NCBI RefSeq assembly: GCF_016909015.1
Contig: NZ_JAFBFA010000034.1
Coordinates: forward strand, 1 to 59,197
Length of the DNA: 59,197 bases
Source: Gracilibacillus alcaliphilus
Lineage (GTDB): Bacteria > Bacillota > Bacilli > Bacillales > Amphibacillaceae
Direction of reading: 5' to 3'
Every line of letters starts with the position of its first letter. Position 1 is the first letter of the stretch. Below, piece by piece: positions 43,368 to 51,970 of this stretch. A model generated the notes under the pieces. The model made no database searches. It was not told the origin of the DNA and saw only the letters and a program-made list of their open reading frames with translations. The position numbers and the translations under genes were made by a program.

Positions 43368-44366
43368 TTAGATGAACAAATCCAAAATATAATAAATAAT
43401 CCCACCAAGCGCAGCAGTTATCGGTAAGGTGATCACCCAGGTAACAACCATCCGTTTTGCTACACCCCAGTTAACGCCTTTCGCTCGATGAGAGGCTCCA
43501 ACCCCGAGGATACCGGACGAAATAACATGGGTTGTACTCACCGGTAAATGAATGAGTGTTGCCCCAAAGATAACAGTAGCACCAGTAAGGTCAGCTGCAA
43601 CGCCATTTACTGGGCGTATTTTCATAATTTTCCCACCGACTGTTTTAATGATTCGCCATCCACCGACAGACGTTCCAAGTGCCATTGCTGCCGCACAAGA
43701 AAACTGCACCCAAAATGGAATATCTGTCGTTGCATGCATACCACCGACAATCAATGCCATCGTAATGATTCCCATTGATTTTTGAGCGTCATTGGTACCA
43801 TGGGCGAAGGATTGTCCTGCTGCAGTTAACACTTGTACGAGTCGAAAACGTTTATTGGTCTTTGCCAAATTGCTGTTTTTAAAAATAACTTTAATAACTC
43901 CGTACAAAATAAAGCCGATGATAAAGGCAATAAACGGAGAAAAGATTAACCCTTCCAAAATAGAGAGAAAGCCTTGAAAATGAATGGCACCGAATCCTGC
44001 TGAAACAATAACTGCACCAGTAATAGCGCCAATAATTGCGTGAGATGAACTACTTGGGATTCCTGCATACCATGTAACTAAATTCCAGATAATCGCCGCG
44101 AGTAAAGCAGCGAGAATGACCGTCAAACCATTATCTAATTCAAACGGATCCGTAATACCGCTAGTAATCGTTTGGGCGACACCAGTAAAGGTCAATGCTC
44201 CAATAAAATTCATGATGGCCGCTAACATAATTGCTCTTCTAGGTGTTAGGGCTTTAGTTGATACCGATGTTGCAATCGCGTTTGCTGTATCGTGAAATCC
44301 GTTTATAAAATCGAAAACTAGAGCAAAAATTACAATTAATACAATTATTATAGAGAGAAATTCCAT
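43368..44366 (-). CDS. Inorganic phosphate transporter, PiT family
   Basis: Low-affinity cation-coupled phosphate permease, 332 residues, about 10 TM helices. The duplicated PiT signatures are visible: GFHDTANAIATSVSTKAL near the N-terminus and SFAHGTNDAQKSMGIITMAL in the second half, with IPSSSSHAIIGAITGA and LPVSTTHVISSGILG. It is the second gene after a DUF47 gene, 15 bases downstream, the arrangement of ykaB-ykaA in B. subtilis (DUF47 first here). Confidence 0.93.
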   Translation of the reverse strand: MEFLSIIIVLIVIFALVFDFINGFHDTANAIATSVSTKALTPRRAIMLAAIMNFIGALTFTGVAQTITSGITDPFELDNGLTVILAALLAAIIWNLVTWYAGIPSSSSHAIIGAITGAVIVSAGFGAIHFQGFLSILEGLIFSPFIAFIIGFILYGVIKVIFKNSNLAKTNKRFRLVQVLTAAGQSFAHGTNDAQKSMGIITMALIVGGMHATTDIPFWVQFSCAAAMALGTSVGGWRIIKTVGGKIMKIRPVNGVAADLTGATVIFGATLIHLPVSTTHVISSGILGVGASHRAKGVNWGVAKRMVVTWVITLPITAALGGIIYYILDLFI

Positions 44367-44381
44367 TTTTTAATCACTCAT

Positions 44382-44999
44382 TTACGCATTTTTCATAATA
44401 ATACTTTGTAGGGTGCTGGCTACGTTTTGACAGCAGTCTGCTATTTCTTCCAATGTTTCATAAACTTCTTTGTATTGGATCACTTTAATGGGATCCCTTT
44501 CTGTTTGGAATAAATTCCTTAAGGATTCACGATATAAATCATCACACTTACTTTCGTATTCTTTAATTTGGATGGCGTGCTTTTCTACATCTTTTAGTTG
44601 ATAATTTGCGATTAATTCCATTGATGTTAAAATCTCTTTTGAGCATTTCAGTATATAATTCGTAAATCGATCCATATACTCATTAGAAGACACTATCTGA
44701 TAAATATCCATTTTGGCAGAGAATTCTTCCATTTCATCCATAATATCATCCAAATTCATCACGAGCTGCAGAATATCCTCCCGTTCAATAGGGGTGATGA
44801 AAGCCTGGTTTAAATCTTTAATGATATCATGAACCTTATCATCAGCAAGCGATTCATGCTGCTTAATGGTATTCGAAAACTGCCTCAATGTCAGCGGATC
44901 TTTCACCTTAAAATGAACAAAATAGTCTGTTGTTTTATATAAATGCTTTGCAAAATCTACTAGATAAAGGGAAAATTTATCTGGTTTTTTCTTGAACAT
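44382..44999 (-). CDS. DUF47 (PhoU-like) family protein
   Basis: PhoU-like all-helical cytoplasmic protein of 205 residues (MFKKKPDKFSLYLVDFAKHL, LYKTTDYFVHFK, MNLDDIMDEMEEFSAKMDIY, YETLEEIADCCQNVASTLQS). DUF47 proteins are encoded with PiT transporters and are thought to regulate phosphate import. GGAGGT is 7 bases before ATG 44999; the upstream ATG 45014 is the ribosome-site region itself. First gene of the two-gene phosphate operon. Confidence 0.92.
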   Translation of the reverse strand: MFKKKPDKFSLYLVDFAKHLYKTTDYFVHFKVKDPLTLRQFSNTIKQHESLADDKVHDIIKDLNQAFITPIEREDILQLVMNLDDIMDEMEEFSAKMDIYQIVSSNEYMDRFTNYILKCSKEILTSMELIANYQLKDVEKHAIQIKEYESKCDDLYRESLRNLFQTERDPIKVIQYKEVYETLEEIADCCQNVASTLQSIIMKNA

Positions 45000-45488
45000 A
45001 TTTTTAACCTCCATTAAAAAAGGAAACTCAGCCTTGATTATTATATATTTATTATTAGCGATTTAATGATTCGTTGTTTTTTGTCGATTTTGTCGCGACA
45101 ATTTCCATTATACTCCTCCATTTGATATTTTGCATTTTTTAATGAAGAATACCCAAACATTACGCTTGTTTTTTGGTCGAATTCAATATAGTTACCGTTT
45201 TACTTCGATTTCCGTAATGTCTGATTTATTGAACCGCCACAAATAAGTGTTATACTAAACAGAAATATACTTCCTATTCATAAAAATAAAGTTGAATCCA
45301 GACTAATTCCCTTAACACTATGGTGCAGCTGAGGCAACTTAGGCTGCTATATTCAGTGATGGCTTTTGAATAAATACGATTTTTTCGGTCTTCGCTTGCC
45401 ATTGTCACAAATTGAACGCTCTCTTCGTCTTGTTTAGTGAAACAAATAAAAGGTATCAGTACACCATTACAATTAGGAGGTAATACAG

Positions 45489-46016
45489 ATGTTAGCTGCA
45501 TCGAAAGAGATACTAACTCATTCAGATGGGACAGTTATTAGCTTGCTTGATCAGGGTACGGATCATTATGGAGATTACTTAATTGTAGAACATTTGGTAA
45601 CAAAATCAGGTCCTTTGAATGGTCCTCATTGGCATCCAATGCTGAAAGAATCATTTACAGTGAAGCAAGGTAAGATGCGCTTCATAGTAGATGGCGAAGA
45701 GCACGTTCTTGGGTCTGGTCAGCATATTGAAATTTATCCCAAGCAGGTACATCAATTCTGGAATGAGAGTAAAGATCGGTTAATAGCCATTCATGAAATT
45801 CGACCGCCAGGTAATCATTGGAATATGTTCAAGCTTATTCATAAATTAGAAGTACAAAACAGTTTGAATTCCAAAGGTATACCTCGAAACCCTTTATGGT
45901 TGGGAATGGCGTGGGAGTGTATAGATGGATATTTAGCCGGACCACCAATTTTTTTGCAGAAAATGGTGTTAGGGGGATTAGCCCGTCTGGCGCATGCAAT
46001 CGGATATCGAATATAA
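45489..46016 (+). CDS. Cupin-domain protein
   Basis: Small beta-barrel protein of 175 residues. The cupin motif 1 region is GPLNGPHWHPMLKESFTVKQG (candidate metal ligands H-x-H and Glu) and the motif 2 region is YPKQVHQFWNESKD (His). A C-terminal helical tail includes GLARLAHAIGYRI. AGGAGGTAATAC precedes the ATG. It may be a dioxygenase, an isomerase or a non-catalytic sensor; sequence does not decide. A MITE-like element begins right after the stop, so it is likely transcribed alone. Confidence 0.8.
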   Translation: MLAASKEILTHSDGTVISLLDQGTDHYGDYLIVEHLVTKSGPLNGPHWHPMLKESFTVKQGKMRFIVDGEEHVLGSGQHIEIYPKQVHQFWNESKDRLIAIHEIRPPGNHWNMFKLIHKLEVQNSLNSKGIPRNPLWLGMAWECIDGYLAGPPIFLQKMVLGGLARLAHAIGYRI

Positions 46017-46021
46017 GCCTA

Positions 46022-46235
46022 ATAGAGGTTGTTCAAAAAGTCAATGACACAGCGAATGTCGGAGTTGGCGGTAGGGGAGCTTCTACTAAGATCAGCCACA
46101 CCGTGTGGGTAACGCAGAAACCGTGCCTGCGAAAATCGACTTTTCGTAGCGGGCATCTACCTTGGCTGAAAAGATAAAGGGCTTGTTGTTTTTTTAGTAG
46201 TAAGAGGAAAATAACATAATTTTTGTGCACTATTA
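46022..46235. repeat. MITE-like element, copy 3
   Basis: Begins AGAGGTTGTTCAAAAAGTCA and shares about 85 bases with copy 1 (5594), including ATGACACAGCGAAT, GGAGTTGGCGGTAG and GTGTGGGTAAC. The 3' half differs: CCGTGCCTGCGAAAATCGAC and CGTAGCGGGCATCTACCTTGGCT, which recur at 8947 and 10848. The right end is a decayed GTGCACTATTA. Elements are therefore mosaics of a common 5' half and at least two 3' modules. Confidence 0.7.
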
Positions 46236-46283
46236 TAATATCTGTTCACTGTGAAATATAAATACCATGTTATTTCTTTTTAC

Positions 46284-46310
46284 TGTCACAAAATCCTTTC
46301 TTCAAACGTT
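46284..46310 (+). promoter_or_regulatory. ECF41-type promoter
   Basis: TGTCACA (46284-46290), exactly 16 bases, then CGTT (46307-46310), 35 bases before the oxidoreductase ATG. ECF41 sigma factors are described as recognising TGTCACA at -35 and CGTC at -10 with 16-base spacing. The match is full at -35 and 3 of 4 at -10. It implies the sigma factor encoded by the second gene of this operon drives its own transcription. Confidence 0.75.
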
Positions 46311-46344
46311 TTGATTACAGAACGATATTTAGGAGGGATTTTAC

Positions 46345-47643
46345 ATGTATAAATATGATGTAGTAATCGTTGGTTCAGGATTGGCTGGGTTAACCGCAGC
46401 AAATTTTTTGGCAAAGGAAGGAAAAAGAGTTGCTGTTTTGGAAAGATCCAACCGCCTTGGCGGAAGGGCGATGACAAATGTTAAAAATGGGGTTCTTATG
46501 AACTTGGGACCGCATGCACTGTATTTGTCAGGGGCTGCTGCAAACATTTTCACCGAACTAGGAATATCTCTTTCAGGTCGGAATGCCTCAAAAAACGTTC
46601 GTATTCATGGCATTTTAAATCATGCTGTTCATGTTATACCAACTGACTTTTCGTCAATTATGTCATCCACACTTTTGTCATGGAAAGCTAAATTTATATT
46701 CGGTAAGCTAATGTTAAAGATAATGAAATTAAATACCGATTCCATTCCAGAAATTAGTCTGATGGAGTGGGCAGATGCTGAAATATCCGATCCGATGGCG
46801 AGACATATATTTTATTCGATTTGTCGTTTAACTTCTTATACGAATGCCGCGTCTTTACAGTTGGCAAAGCCAGTGTTGAAGCAGGTGCAGCGCTCATTAG
46901 AGACGGGTGTCTTATATGTTGACGGAGGCTGGGAAACGATAGTTCAAAAACTTAAGAATCAGGCAGAAGCATGCGGTGCGGAAATATTAACAAATAAAAA
47001 TGTGACAGGTATTGAACATCATGAGCACTATCAAATCATACAATGCTCAGATGGTACAGTCATTCATGTGCCTGATTGTGTCGTTACGGCTCCTCCGAAA
47101 GAGGCAATGAATATGATAAATGGAGCAGAACAGACATCGCTGGGTCTTTGGAAGGAACAAGCCATTCCTTTGACGGCATGCTGTTTGGATATCGGGATGA
47201 AAAAATTACCAAACCCACAACATCAATTTGTGATTGGACTCGACCAAACTCTGTTTTTCACGAACCAATCGAGGGCTGCAAAGCTAAGTGAGGATGGGAC
47301 GCTAGTTGTAAGTTTAGCAAAATACCATCATCCAAAAGAAGAAATTAACACAAAAACAGATAAACAACAATTAGAATCAGTAATGGATTTGCTTCATCCA
47401 GGGTGGCGGGAAGAAGTAGTAGTGCAACAGTTTTTACCACAATTAACAGTATCGCATGATTTTCCACATGTAAGACGTAAAGAAAACCCAGGTCCCAACA
47501 TACCAGAAATGAAAGGAATCTTTATAGCAGGAGACTGGGCAGGTCATGAAGAAGTATTGGCTGATGCGGCCGTTGCGAGTGGAAAACGTGCAGCACGAGA
47601 AATTTTAAAAACAAATAAACTGATTTTAGGAAAGGAAGGTTAA
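46345..47643 (+). CDS. FAD-dependent oxidoreductase (phytoene desaturase/amine oxidase-like)
   Basis: Flavoprotein of 432 residues. N-terminal dinucleotide fold VVIVGSGLAGLTAANFLA (residues 6-23) and the second conserved motif LERSNRLGGRA; C-terminal FAD segment GIFIAGDWAGHEEVLADAA. Overall like carotenoid desaturase or monoamine oxidase-type NAD(P)/FAD proteins; no carotenoid genes are nearby. AGGAGGG precedes the ATG. It is followed 5 bases later by an ECF41-type sigma factor. ECF41 factors are typically encoded next to a carboxymuconolactone decarboxylase, oxidoreductase or epimerase, so this is the likely partner and target. Substrate unknown. Confidence 0.85.
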   Translation: MYKYDVVIVGSGLAGLTAANFLAKEGKRVAVLERSNRLGGRAMTNVKNGVLMNLGPHALYLSGAAANIFTELGISLSGRNASKNVRIHGILNHAVHVIPTDFSSIMSSTLLSWKAKFIFGKLMLKIMKLNTDSIPEISLMEWADAEISDPMARHIFYSICRLTSYTNAASLQLAKPVLKQVQRSLETGVLYVDGGWETIVQKLKNQAEACGAEILTNKNVTGIEHHEHYQIIQCSDGTVIHVPDCVVTAPPKEAMNMINGAEQTSLGLWKEQAIPLTACCLDIGMKKLPNPQHQFVIGLDQTLFFTNQSRAAKLSEDGTLVVSLAKYHHPKEEINTKTDKQQLESVMDLLHPGWREEVVVQQFLPQLTVSHDFPHVRRKENPGPNIPEMKGIFIAGDWAGHEEVLADAAVASGKRAAREILKTNKLILGKEG

Positions 47644-47648
47644 TTGCT

Positions 47649-48512
47649 TTGGAAACTGAACAGTTATACCAGACATATAAACCTTTGTTATTTTCGATTG
47701 CCTACCGAATGACGGGAAGTGTGGCAGATGCAGAAGATCTTGTTCAAGAGGCATTCCTAACATATAACCGTGTTAGCTATGAAAAAGTGATTGAAAACGA
47801 AAAATCGTATTTATGTAAGATCGTGATGAACCGTTCGATAGACAAATTGCGATCAGCTGCGAATAAGCGGGAAGTTTATATTGGGGAATGGCTGCCAGAA
47901 CCATTGATAGAGGAGGGAAATGATCCTGTTCATACTTATTTGATGAAGGAATCTATCTCGACTGCTTATCTTTTGCTTTTGCAGCAGTTATCTGAAGATG
48001 AACGGGCTGTCTTTCTATTACGAGAAGTGTTCCAGTATAGCTATGAAGAAATTGCAGCTACCATTGAAAAATCATCAGCCAATTGCAGGCAGATTTTTCA
48101 CAGAGCCAAAAAAAGTATGGAGAATCGTCCGAATGCTTCTACACTGGATTTTCAATCGATGAAAAGCAGTGTAGAACAATTTACCATGGCACTTCAAAAA
48201 GGGCATATTTCTGAAATGCTGGAGTTATTGAAGACAGATGCTGTACTAATTTCTGATGGAGGCGGCAAAGTAAAAGCAGCGCTAAATCCAATCTATACAT
48301 CGGAGCGAATTGTCCTTTTGTTTACCAGTATAATGAAAAAGCTTCCTGAAAACGCAAAAATAGAATTTGAAGTTGTAAATGGATATCCGGGCGTTATCGT
48401 ATCAATTAATGACAATATCGTGTATGTCAGCTCTATGGAGTTCCAAGATAATAAAATTTGGCGTATTTATATAATGGCAAATCCAGAAAAACTTAGCCAC
48501 TTGCAACAATAA
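47649..48512 (+). CDS. ECF41-type (SigJ-like) RNA polymerase sigma factor with NTF2-like extension
   Basis: Extracytoplasmic function sigma factor of 287 residues. Sigma2 region: FSIAYRMTGSVADAEDLVQE (about 14-33). Sigma4 region: LSEDERAVFLLREVFQYSYE and IAATIEKSSANCRQIFHRA (about 115-155). The linker carries the ECF41 signature WLPEPL. The C-terminal SnoaL/NTF2-like domain (about 170-285) ends with NPEKLSHL, corresponding to the NPDKL motif of ECF41. This domain replaces a separate anti-sigma factor and modulates activity. Start TTG 47649 after GGAAGG, in the same operon as the oxidoreductase; the promoter at 46284 suggests autoregulation. Confidence 0.9.
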   Translation: METEQLYQTYKPLLFSIAYRMTGSVADAEDLVQEAFLTYNRVSYEKVIENEKSYLCKIVMNRSIDKLRSAANKREVYIGEWLPEPLIEEGNDPVHTYLMKESISTAYLLLLQQLSEDERAVFLLREVFQYSYEEIAATIEKSSANCRQIFHRAKKSMENRPNASTLDFQSMKSSVEQFTMALQKGHISEMLELLKTDAVLISDGGGKVKAALNPIYTSERIVLLFTSIMKKLPENAKIEFEVVNGYPGVIVSINDNIVYVSSMEFQDNKIWRIYIMANPEKLSHLQQ

Positions 48513-48586
48513 AAAGGTGTGTTGATTGCAGAACATAATCAGAAAATATCCAACCTATTTTACAAAAAAATCCGTTACCATTTTAA

Positions 48587-48622
48587 GAGCCTGTTTTGAT
48601 TTATATTTTTCAAAACAGGCTC
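48587..48622. terminator. Hairpin after the sigma factor gene
   Basis: GAGCCTGTTTTGA is perfectly complementary to TCAAAACAGGCTC around TTTATATTTT, 75 bases after the sigma gene. No T run follows on the plus strand, but the stem is long, and it lies between convergent frames. Confidence 0.55.
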
Positions 48623-48660
48623 AGATCTTGCTGAATCAGGCTTATTGCATTCCATTTCGA

Positions 48661-49066
48661 TCAAACGTTATTTTGATACCTATTCTCTGCCGCAGTGACG
48701 ACAGTGTCTGCGCCGTCGATAATAGTACGCGATAGCACAGCTAATCCCAATGCCACTCCCCAAGGAATCCAAGTAAGCATTGGTCCAATCGTGCCCCAGA
48801 TTTGTTCTAATAAAATATTATTGTCCGAAACAAATCCAAACTGATAGCAGCTTGTAGATTTAGTCTTAAGAGATGCAGATTTGCCATCATCTCTTGGGTG
48901 CGCCAAGTGTTCCGAATTCGTTCTCGATCAAAATCATAAGTGAAGGGTCGTCACTTATCTGCAAAGAGTTTTCGCCATCAGTAATAGCGACATCTTTTGA
49001 TATTCTAACTTTCGAGCAAATTTCTCTCCATTTGCTCTGTTTTTTATTGCTTTTTTCGACGCTCAC
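48661..49066 (-). pseudogene. Two overlapping small frames, possibly one frameshifted gene, unknown
   Basis: 48887-49066 (GTG start) encodes 59 residues, MSVEKSNKKQSKWREICSKV to SLMILIENEFGTLGAPKR. Overlapping it by 20 bases in another frame, 48661-48906 (TTG start) encodes 81 residues with a membrane segment, ILLEQIWGTIGPMLTWIPWG and VALGLAVLSRTIIDGADTVV. Joined by one frameshift near 48895 they would make a protein of about 135 residues. Neither half is recognised. GGGAAGG lies about 25 bases before the GTG. Either a broken gene or a coupled small pair; orientation is opposite to both neighbours. Confidence 0.35.
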
Positions 49067-49209
49067 GATTGTAATTCATATTTTCAGCCTTCCCTATTTC
49101 TCACTTTTTGTGTTTTAATCCGCTCGATTATTCTTTGATAGTGAAGCATATTGAAAGTGGCCTATTCATAACAATATAAAGTAGATAAACTTTTCACAAG
49201 GAGGAAACA

Positions 49210-50622
49210 ATGAGCGATAACAAGCAAAATCCTCAACAAGGAAAACCTATTTCCGTTCGTAAAACAGAGACAATAACAGAAAACAAGCATGCGGATCGTC
49301 AATATAAGCAATCGGATAATCCTCCCCCATTATATTCACAAACAGTTGGCAAAAATGGTCCAATATTAGAGCAAGATAATATTCTTCATGAAAAACTGGA
49401 AACATTCATTCACGAGAAAATTGTGGAACGACCTTTACATGTGAAAGGATTTGGTGCTTTCGGCTACTTTGAAACGTTAAATAGCATGAGCAAATACACA
49501 AAACTTCCTTTTCTTCAGCGTGCTGGTCAAACAGTCCCTGTCGCGGTTCGTTTTTCGCTGGGGGCGAGCAATAAAGGTACTCCGGATACATCACGAAACA
49601 TACGTGGGTTCTCAACGAAGTTCTACACAGACGACGGAATCTTTGACCTTATTTGCAACCATATTCCCGTCTTTTTGTTGCGTGATCCTATGCGTTTTCC
49701 AGAAAGTGTGGAAGCATTATCGCCATCACCACGGAACAACTTAATGGACCCAGAACGGCTTTGGAGCTTTGTCGCCAGCACGCCGGAATCCACCAACTTT
49801 ATCGTTCGACTCTTTTCTGACCAAGGCACAGTGAAAAGTTTGCGGCGAATCCCCGGTTACAGCGTCAGTACGTATGTGTGGCGAAATGCGGAAGGGAAAC
49901 GCCATTACATTAAATACTGTTGGATTCCATTTGATGGTGAAGAATATATTACAAGCCAAGAGGCAGAAAAACTCGCAGCGATCAACCCCGATTACGCTGG
50001 TGAAGATCTCTACCAAACGATCGCAAGCGGGAAAGTAGTAGAGTACGGTCTGTACGTACAAATGATGGATCTGAAGGATAGAGAACAGCTTCCATTTGAT
50101 CCACTTGATGACACAAAAGTTTGGGATGAAATGAAATTTCCTTTCCATCCTGTCGGGAAGATGGTGCTCAATCGTAATCCGGAAAACTATATGGAGCAAG
50201 TGGAAAAAATTGCATTCTCACCATCGAACTTATTAGATGGTGCGGAATTATCCGAAGATAGGATATTACAAGGTCGGGCAAATATATACTGGGATTCTCA
50301 GCGTTATCGTATCGGTCCACTATTCCGCAACGTGCCGGTGAATGCACAAAAGCATTGGCAGCCAGGCGTTTTGCAAACAAGTGGGGAAGAAAGATATGTA
50401 GAAGGTAAGTTTTTGCGTTCGACGATAGCAAGGCAAGATGATTTTTCACAAGCGGGGGATTTCTATCAATCATTATCGCAAGTAGAAAAATCTCACCTTG
50501 TTTCAAATCTCGTTACTGCCTTGACAGGAATACGACGAACCATACAAGTCAAGGTGATCGAGTATCTTTCTCTTGCTTCCCGTGAACTTGGTGAACGTAT
50601 ATCGGCAGGTTTGCGAGAATAA
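49210..50622 (+). CDS. Catalase (divergent heme catalase)
   Basis: Monofunctional heme catalase family, 470 residues, which would dismutate hydrogen peroxide. The distal His is in RPLHVKGFGAFGYFE (His77), Arg/Ser in VAVRFSLGA, Asn in FDLICNHIPVFLLRD, and the proximal heme ligand in RANIYWDSQRYRIG (Tyr360). Unlike the common pattern R-x-F-x-Y-x-D-T-Q, the third position is Asn, and GNNTP is CNHIP, so it is a divergent member. The N-terminal ARM-type lead NPPPLYSQTVGKNGP is present. No C-terminal flavodoxin-like domain. AAGGAGG precedes the ATG; a terminator follows. No PerR box was seen upstream. Confidence 0.9.
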   Translation: MSDNKQNPQQGKPISVRKTETITENKHADRQYKQSDNPPPLYSQTVGKNGPILEQDNILHEKLETFIHEKIVERPLHVKGFGAFGYFETLNSMSKYTKLPFLQRAGQTVPVAVRFSLGASNKGTPDTSRNIRGFSTKFYTDDGIFDLICNHIPVFLLRDPMRFPESVEALSPSPRNNLMDPERLWSFVASTPESTNFIVRLFSDQGTVKSLRRIPGYSVSTYVWRNAEGKRHYIKYCWIPFDGEEYITSQEAEKLAAINPDYAGEDLYQTIASGKVVEYGLYVQMMDLKDREQLPFDPLDDTKVWDEMKFPFHPVGKMVLNRNPENYMEQVEKIAFSPSNLLDGAELSEDRILQGRANIYWDSQRYRIGPLFRNVPVNAQKHWQPGVLQTSGEERYVEGKFLRSTIARQDDFSQAGDFYQSLSQVEKSHLVSNLVTALTGIRRTIQVKVIEYLSLASRELGERISAGLRE

Positions 50623-50659
50623 AAGATGATAGAACAATATTGCTAATATGACTAAATGA

Positions 50660-50699
50660 CGTCTCAGGTGAGTGCTGATCACTTGGGGCGTTTTTCGAT
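50660..50699 (+). terminator. Terminator after catalase
   Basis: ACGTCTCAGGTGA pairs imperfectly with TGATCACTTGGGGCGT, followed by TTTTTCG, 37 bases after the stop. Confidence 0.65.
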
Positions 50700-50860
50700 T
50701 TAAAGTGTTATCCAGCAAACCATCCTCTTATATTCCATTAGAAATTTATCCCTTTCCAATAGAAGAAAAGTTTGGGTATAATAAATAAAAAATATTCCCT
50801 ATGACAATTATCTATCCAATAAAAACATATATTTACATTTTAAAAGGAGTTGAATTGTCT

Positions 50861-51445
50861 ATGAGTAGTCCACTTCCTAAAATCGGCAAGCCGGCGACAA
50901 ATGCGCTTCAGCATATAAACATCACAACGCTTGAAGAAGTTGCTAAGCTTGATGAAAAGACTCTGCTTAAGATTCACGGTGTCGGGCCAAAAGCAGTCAA
51001 AATATTAAAGGATACACTAGCAGAGAAAGGCTTAAGCTTTGCTGATGATAATCCACTTTCATTTAATACAGATTTTGCAGTAATTGGTGATTTAAAATGT
51101 GACAATGCACCGAAAAGAAGAATGATTCGTGATTTTATCATAGGACGCGCAGCCAGAAAGGAAGAAATATTAACAGATGTCTTAACAGAGGACGTAATAT
51201 GGCGCGTGATTAATAAGGATGAAACACATGGGTTTCGGAACTTTTGTCAAAAAATAGCCAAAGCCGATTACCATCTCAGCAGCATCGAAATCGCTATCAA
51301 TCTTACCCATGGTAAAGAAGGTGCAGTGCATACGATAGTGACGTTAAATGATGGCAGACAAATTTATAGTGCAGACTTTTTTGAGTTTGTCAGCAATAAG
51401 AAAGATGCGAAGATTAAAAGGATTACCACTTATATAATGGACTAA
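50861..51445 (+). CDS. Helix-hairpin-helix / NTF2-like (SnoaL-type) two-domain protein, unknown
   Basis: 194 residues. The N-terminal half (about 1-60) is a helix-hairpin-helix DNA-binding unit: KIGKPATNALQHINITTLEE, LLKIHGVGPKAVKILKDTL. The C-terminal half (about 80-194) looks like an NTF2/SnoaL fold: RMIRDFIIGRAARKEEILTD, VLTEDVIWRVINKDETHGF, IVTLNDGRQIYSADFFEFV. AAAAGGAG lies 11 bases before ATG 50861; TTG 50855 is an alternative start. It could be a DNA-binding protein with a ligand- or dimerisation-domain; function unknown. Monocistronic. Confidence 0.7.
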   Translation: MSSPLPKIGKPATNALQHINITTLEEVAKLDEKTLLKIHGVGPKAVKILKDTLAEKGLSFADDNPLSFNTDFAVIGDLKCDNAPKRRMIRDFIIGRAARKEEILTDVLTEDVIWRVINKDETHGFRNFCQKIAKADYHLSSIEIAINLTHGKEGAVHTIVTLNDGRQIYSADFFEFVSNKKDAKIKRITTYIMD

Positions 51446-51653
51446 CAGATATTTTCTAATCTGCTGTAAGGTGTGTAAATCTTAAGGTTCACACAAATGA
51501 ATCAAATGCCTAGGACAACTAGCATTTTCATGGACGGTGGTATCTGTCAGACCATATTGTTTTTAATTAAATAATAGCTTGATTTTTCCGAATCATTATG
51601 TTTAAAATTAGAGTAGATAAAACGTGAAAGGGTGAATAGAGTACATGATTTAT

Positions 51654-51897
51654 TAATCCTATTTATAAGAAAAACATTCGTTATAAGTTACGAAACGTTT
51701 TCTGGATAGGATTGATCTGTGCTTTTTTACTCCAATAGTGCAAAATAGAAAAGACATTTGTGCATCCTTTTCCTATTCAGAAACTAGATATTTATAACAT
51801 GACATTTTCTGAATAGGATGAGTAATGTACGTCATCATCATCAAAAAGTATTTTTTGGTATGTATGTTTACCTCCTGTTCAGAGATGGATAGGAGTT
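51654..51897 (+). promoter_or_regulatory. Structured leader of the vgb-vat unit with candidate leader peptide and terminator
   Basis: Palindrome 1 (about 51655-51713): AATCCTAT...ATAGGATT with inner AGAAAA/TTTTCT pairing. Palindrome 2: CCTATTCAGAAA (51772-51783) and its exact complement (51806-51817) with a 22-base loop. A 24-codon frame begins at ATG 51818 right at the base of palindrome 2 (MSNVRHHHQKVFF...) and stops at TAG 51890-51892 inside a small hairpin CTCCT/AGGAG (51872-51895) followed by seven T residues. This order (short frame, hairpin with T run, resistance gene) resembles ribosome-mediated attenuation. The terminator stem is short and the leader frame's ribosome site is weak. 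Confidence 0.45.
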
Positions 51898-51970
51898 TTT
51901 TTATGTTTATCACAGTAAAAAAATCAGTTTAGGATTAGAAATCAATGAGCCAAATAGAGGAGGAACTAGT

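Noticed and set aside
43548..43785. Cysteine/histidine-rich frames opposite the phosphate transporter gene
   Set aside because: They are antisense shadows of a well-supported PiT coding sequence.
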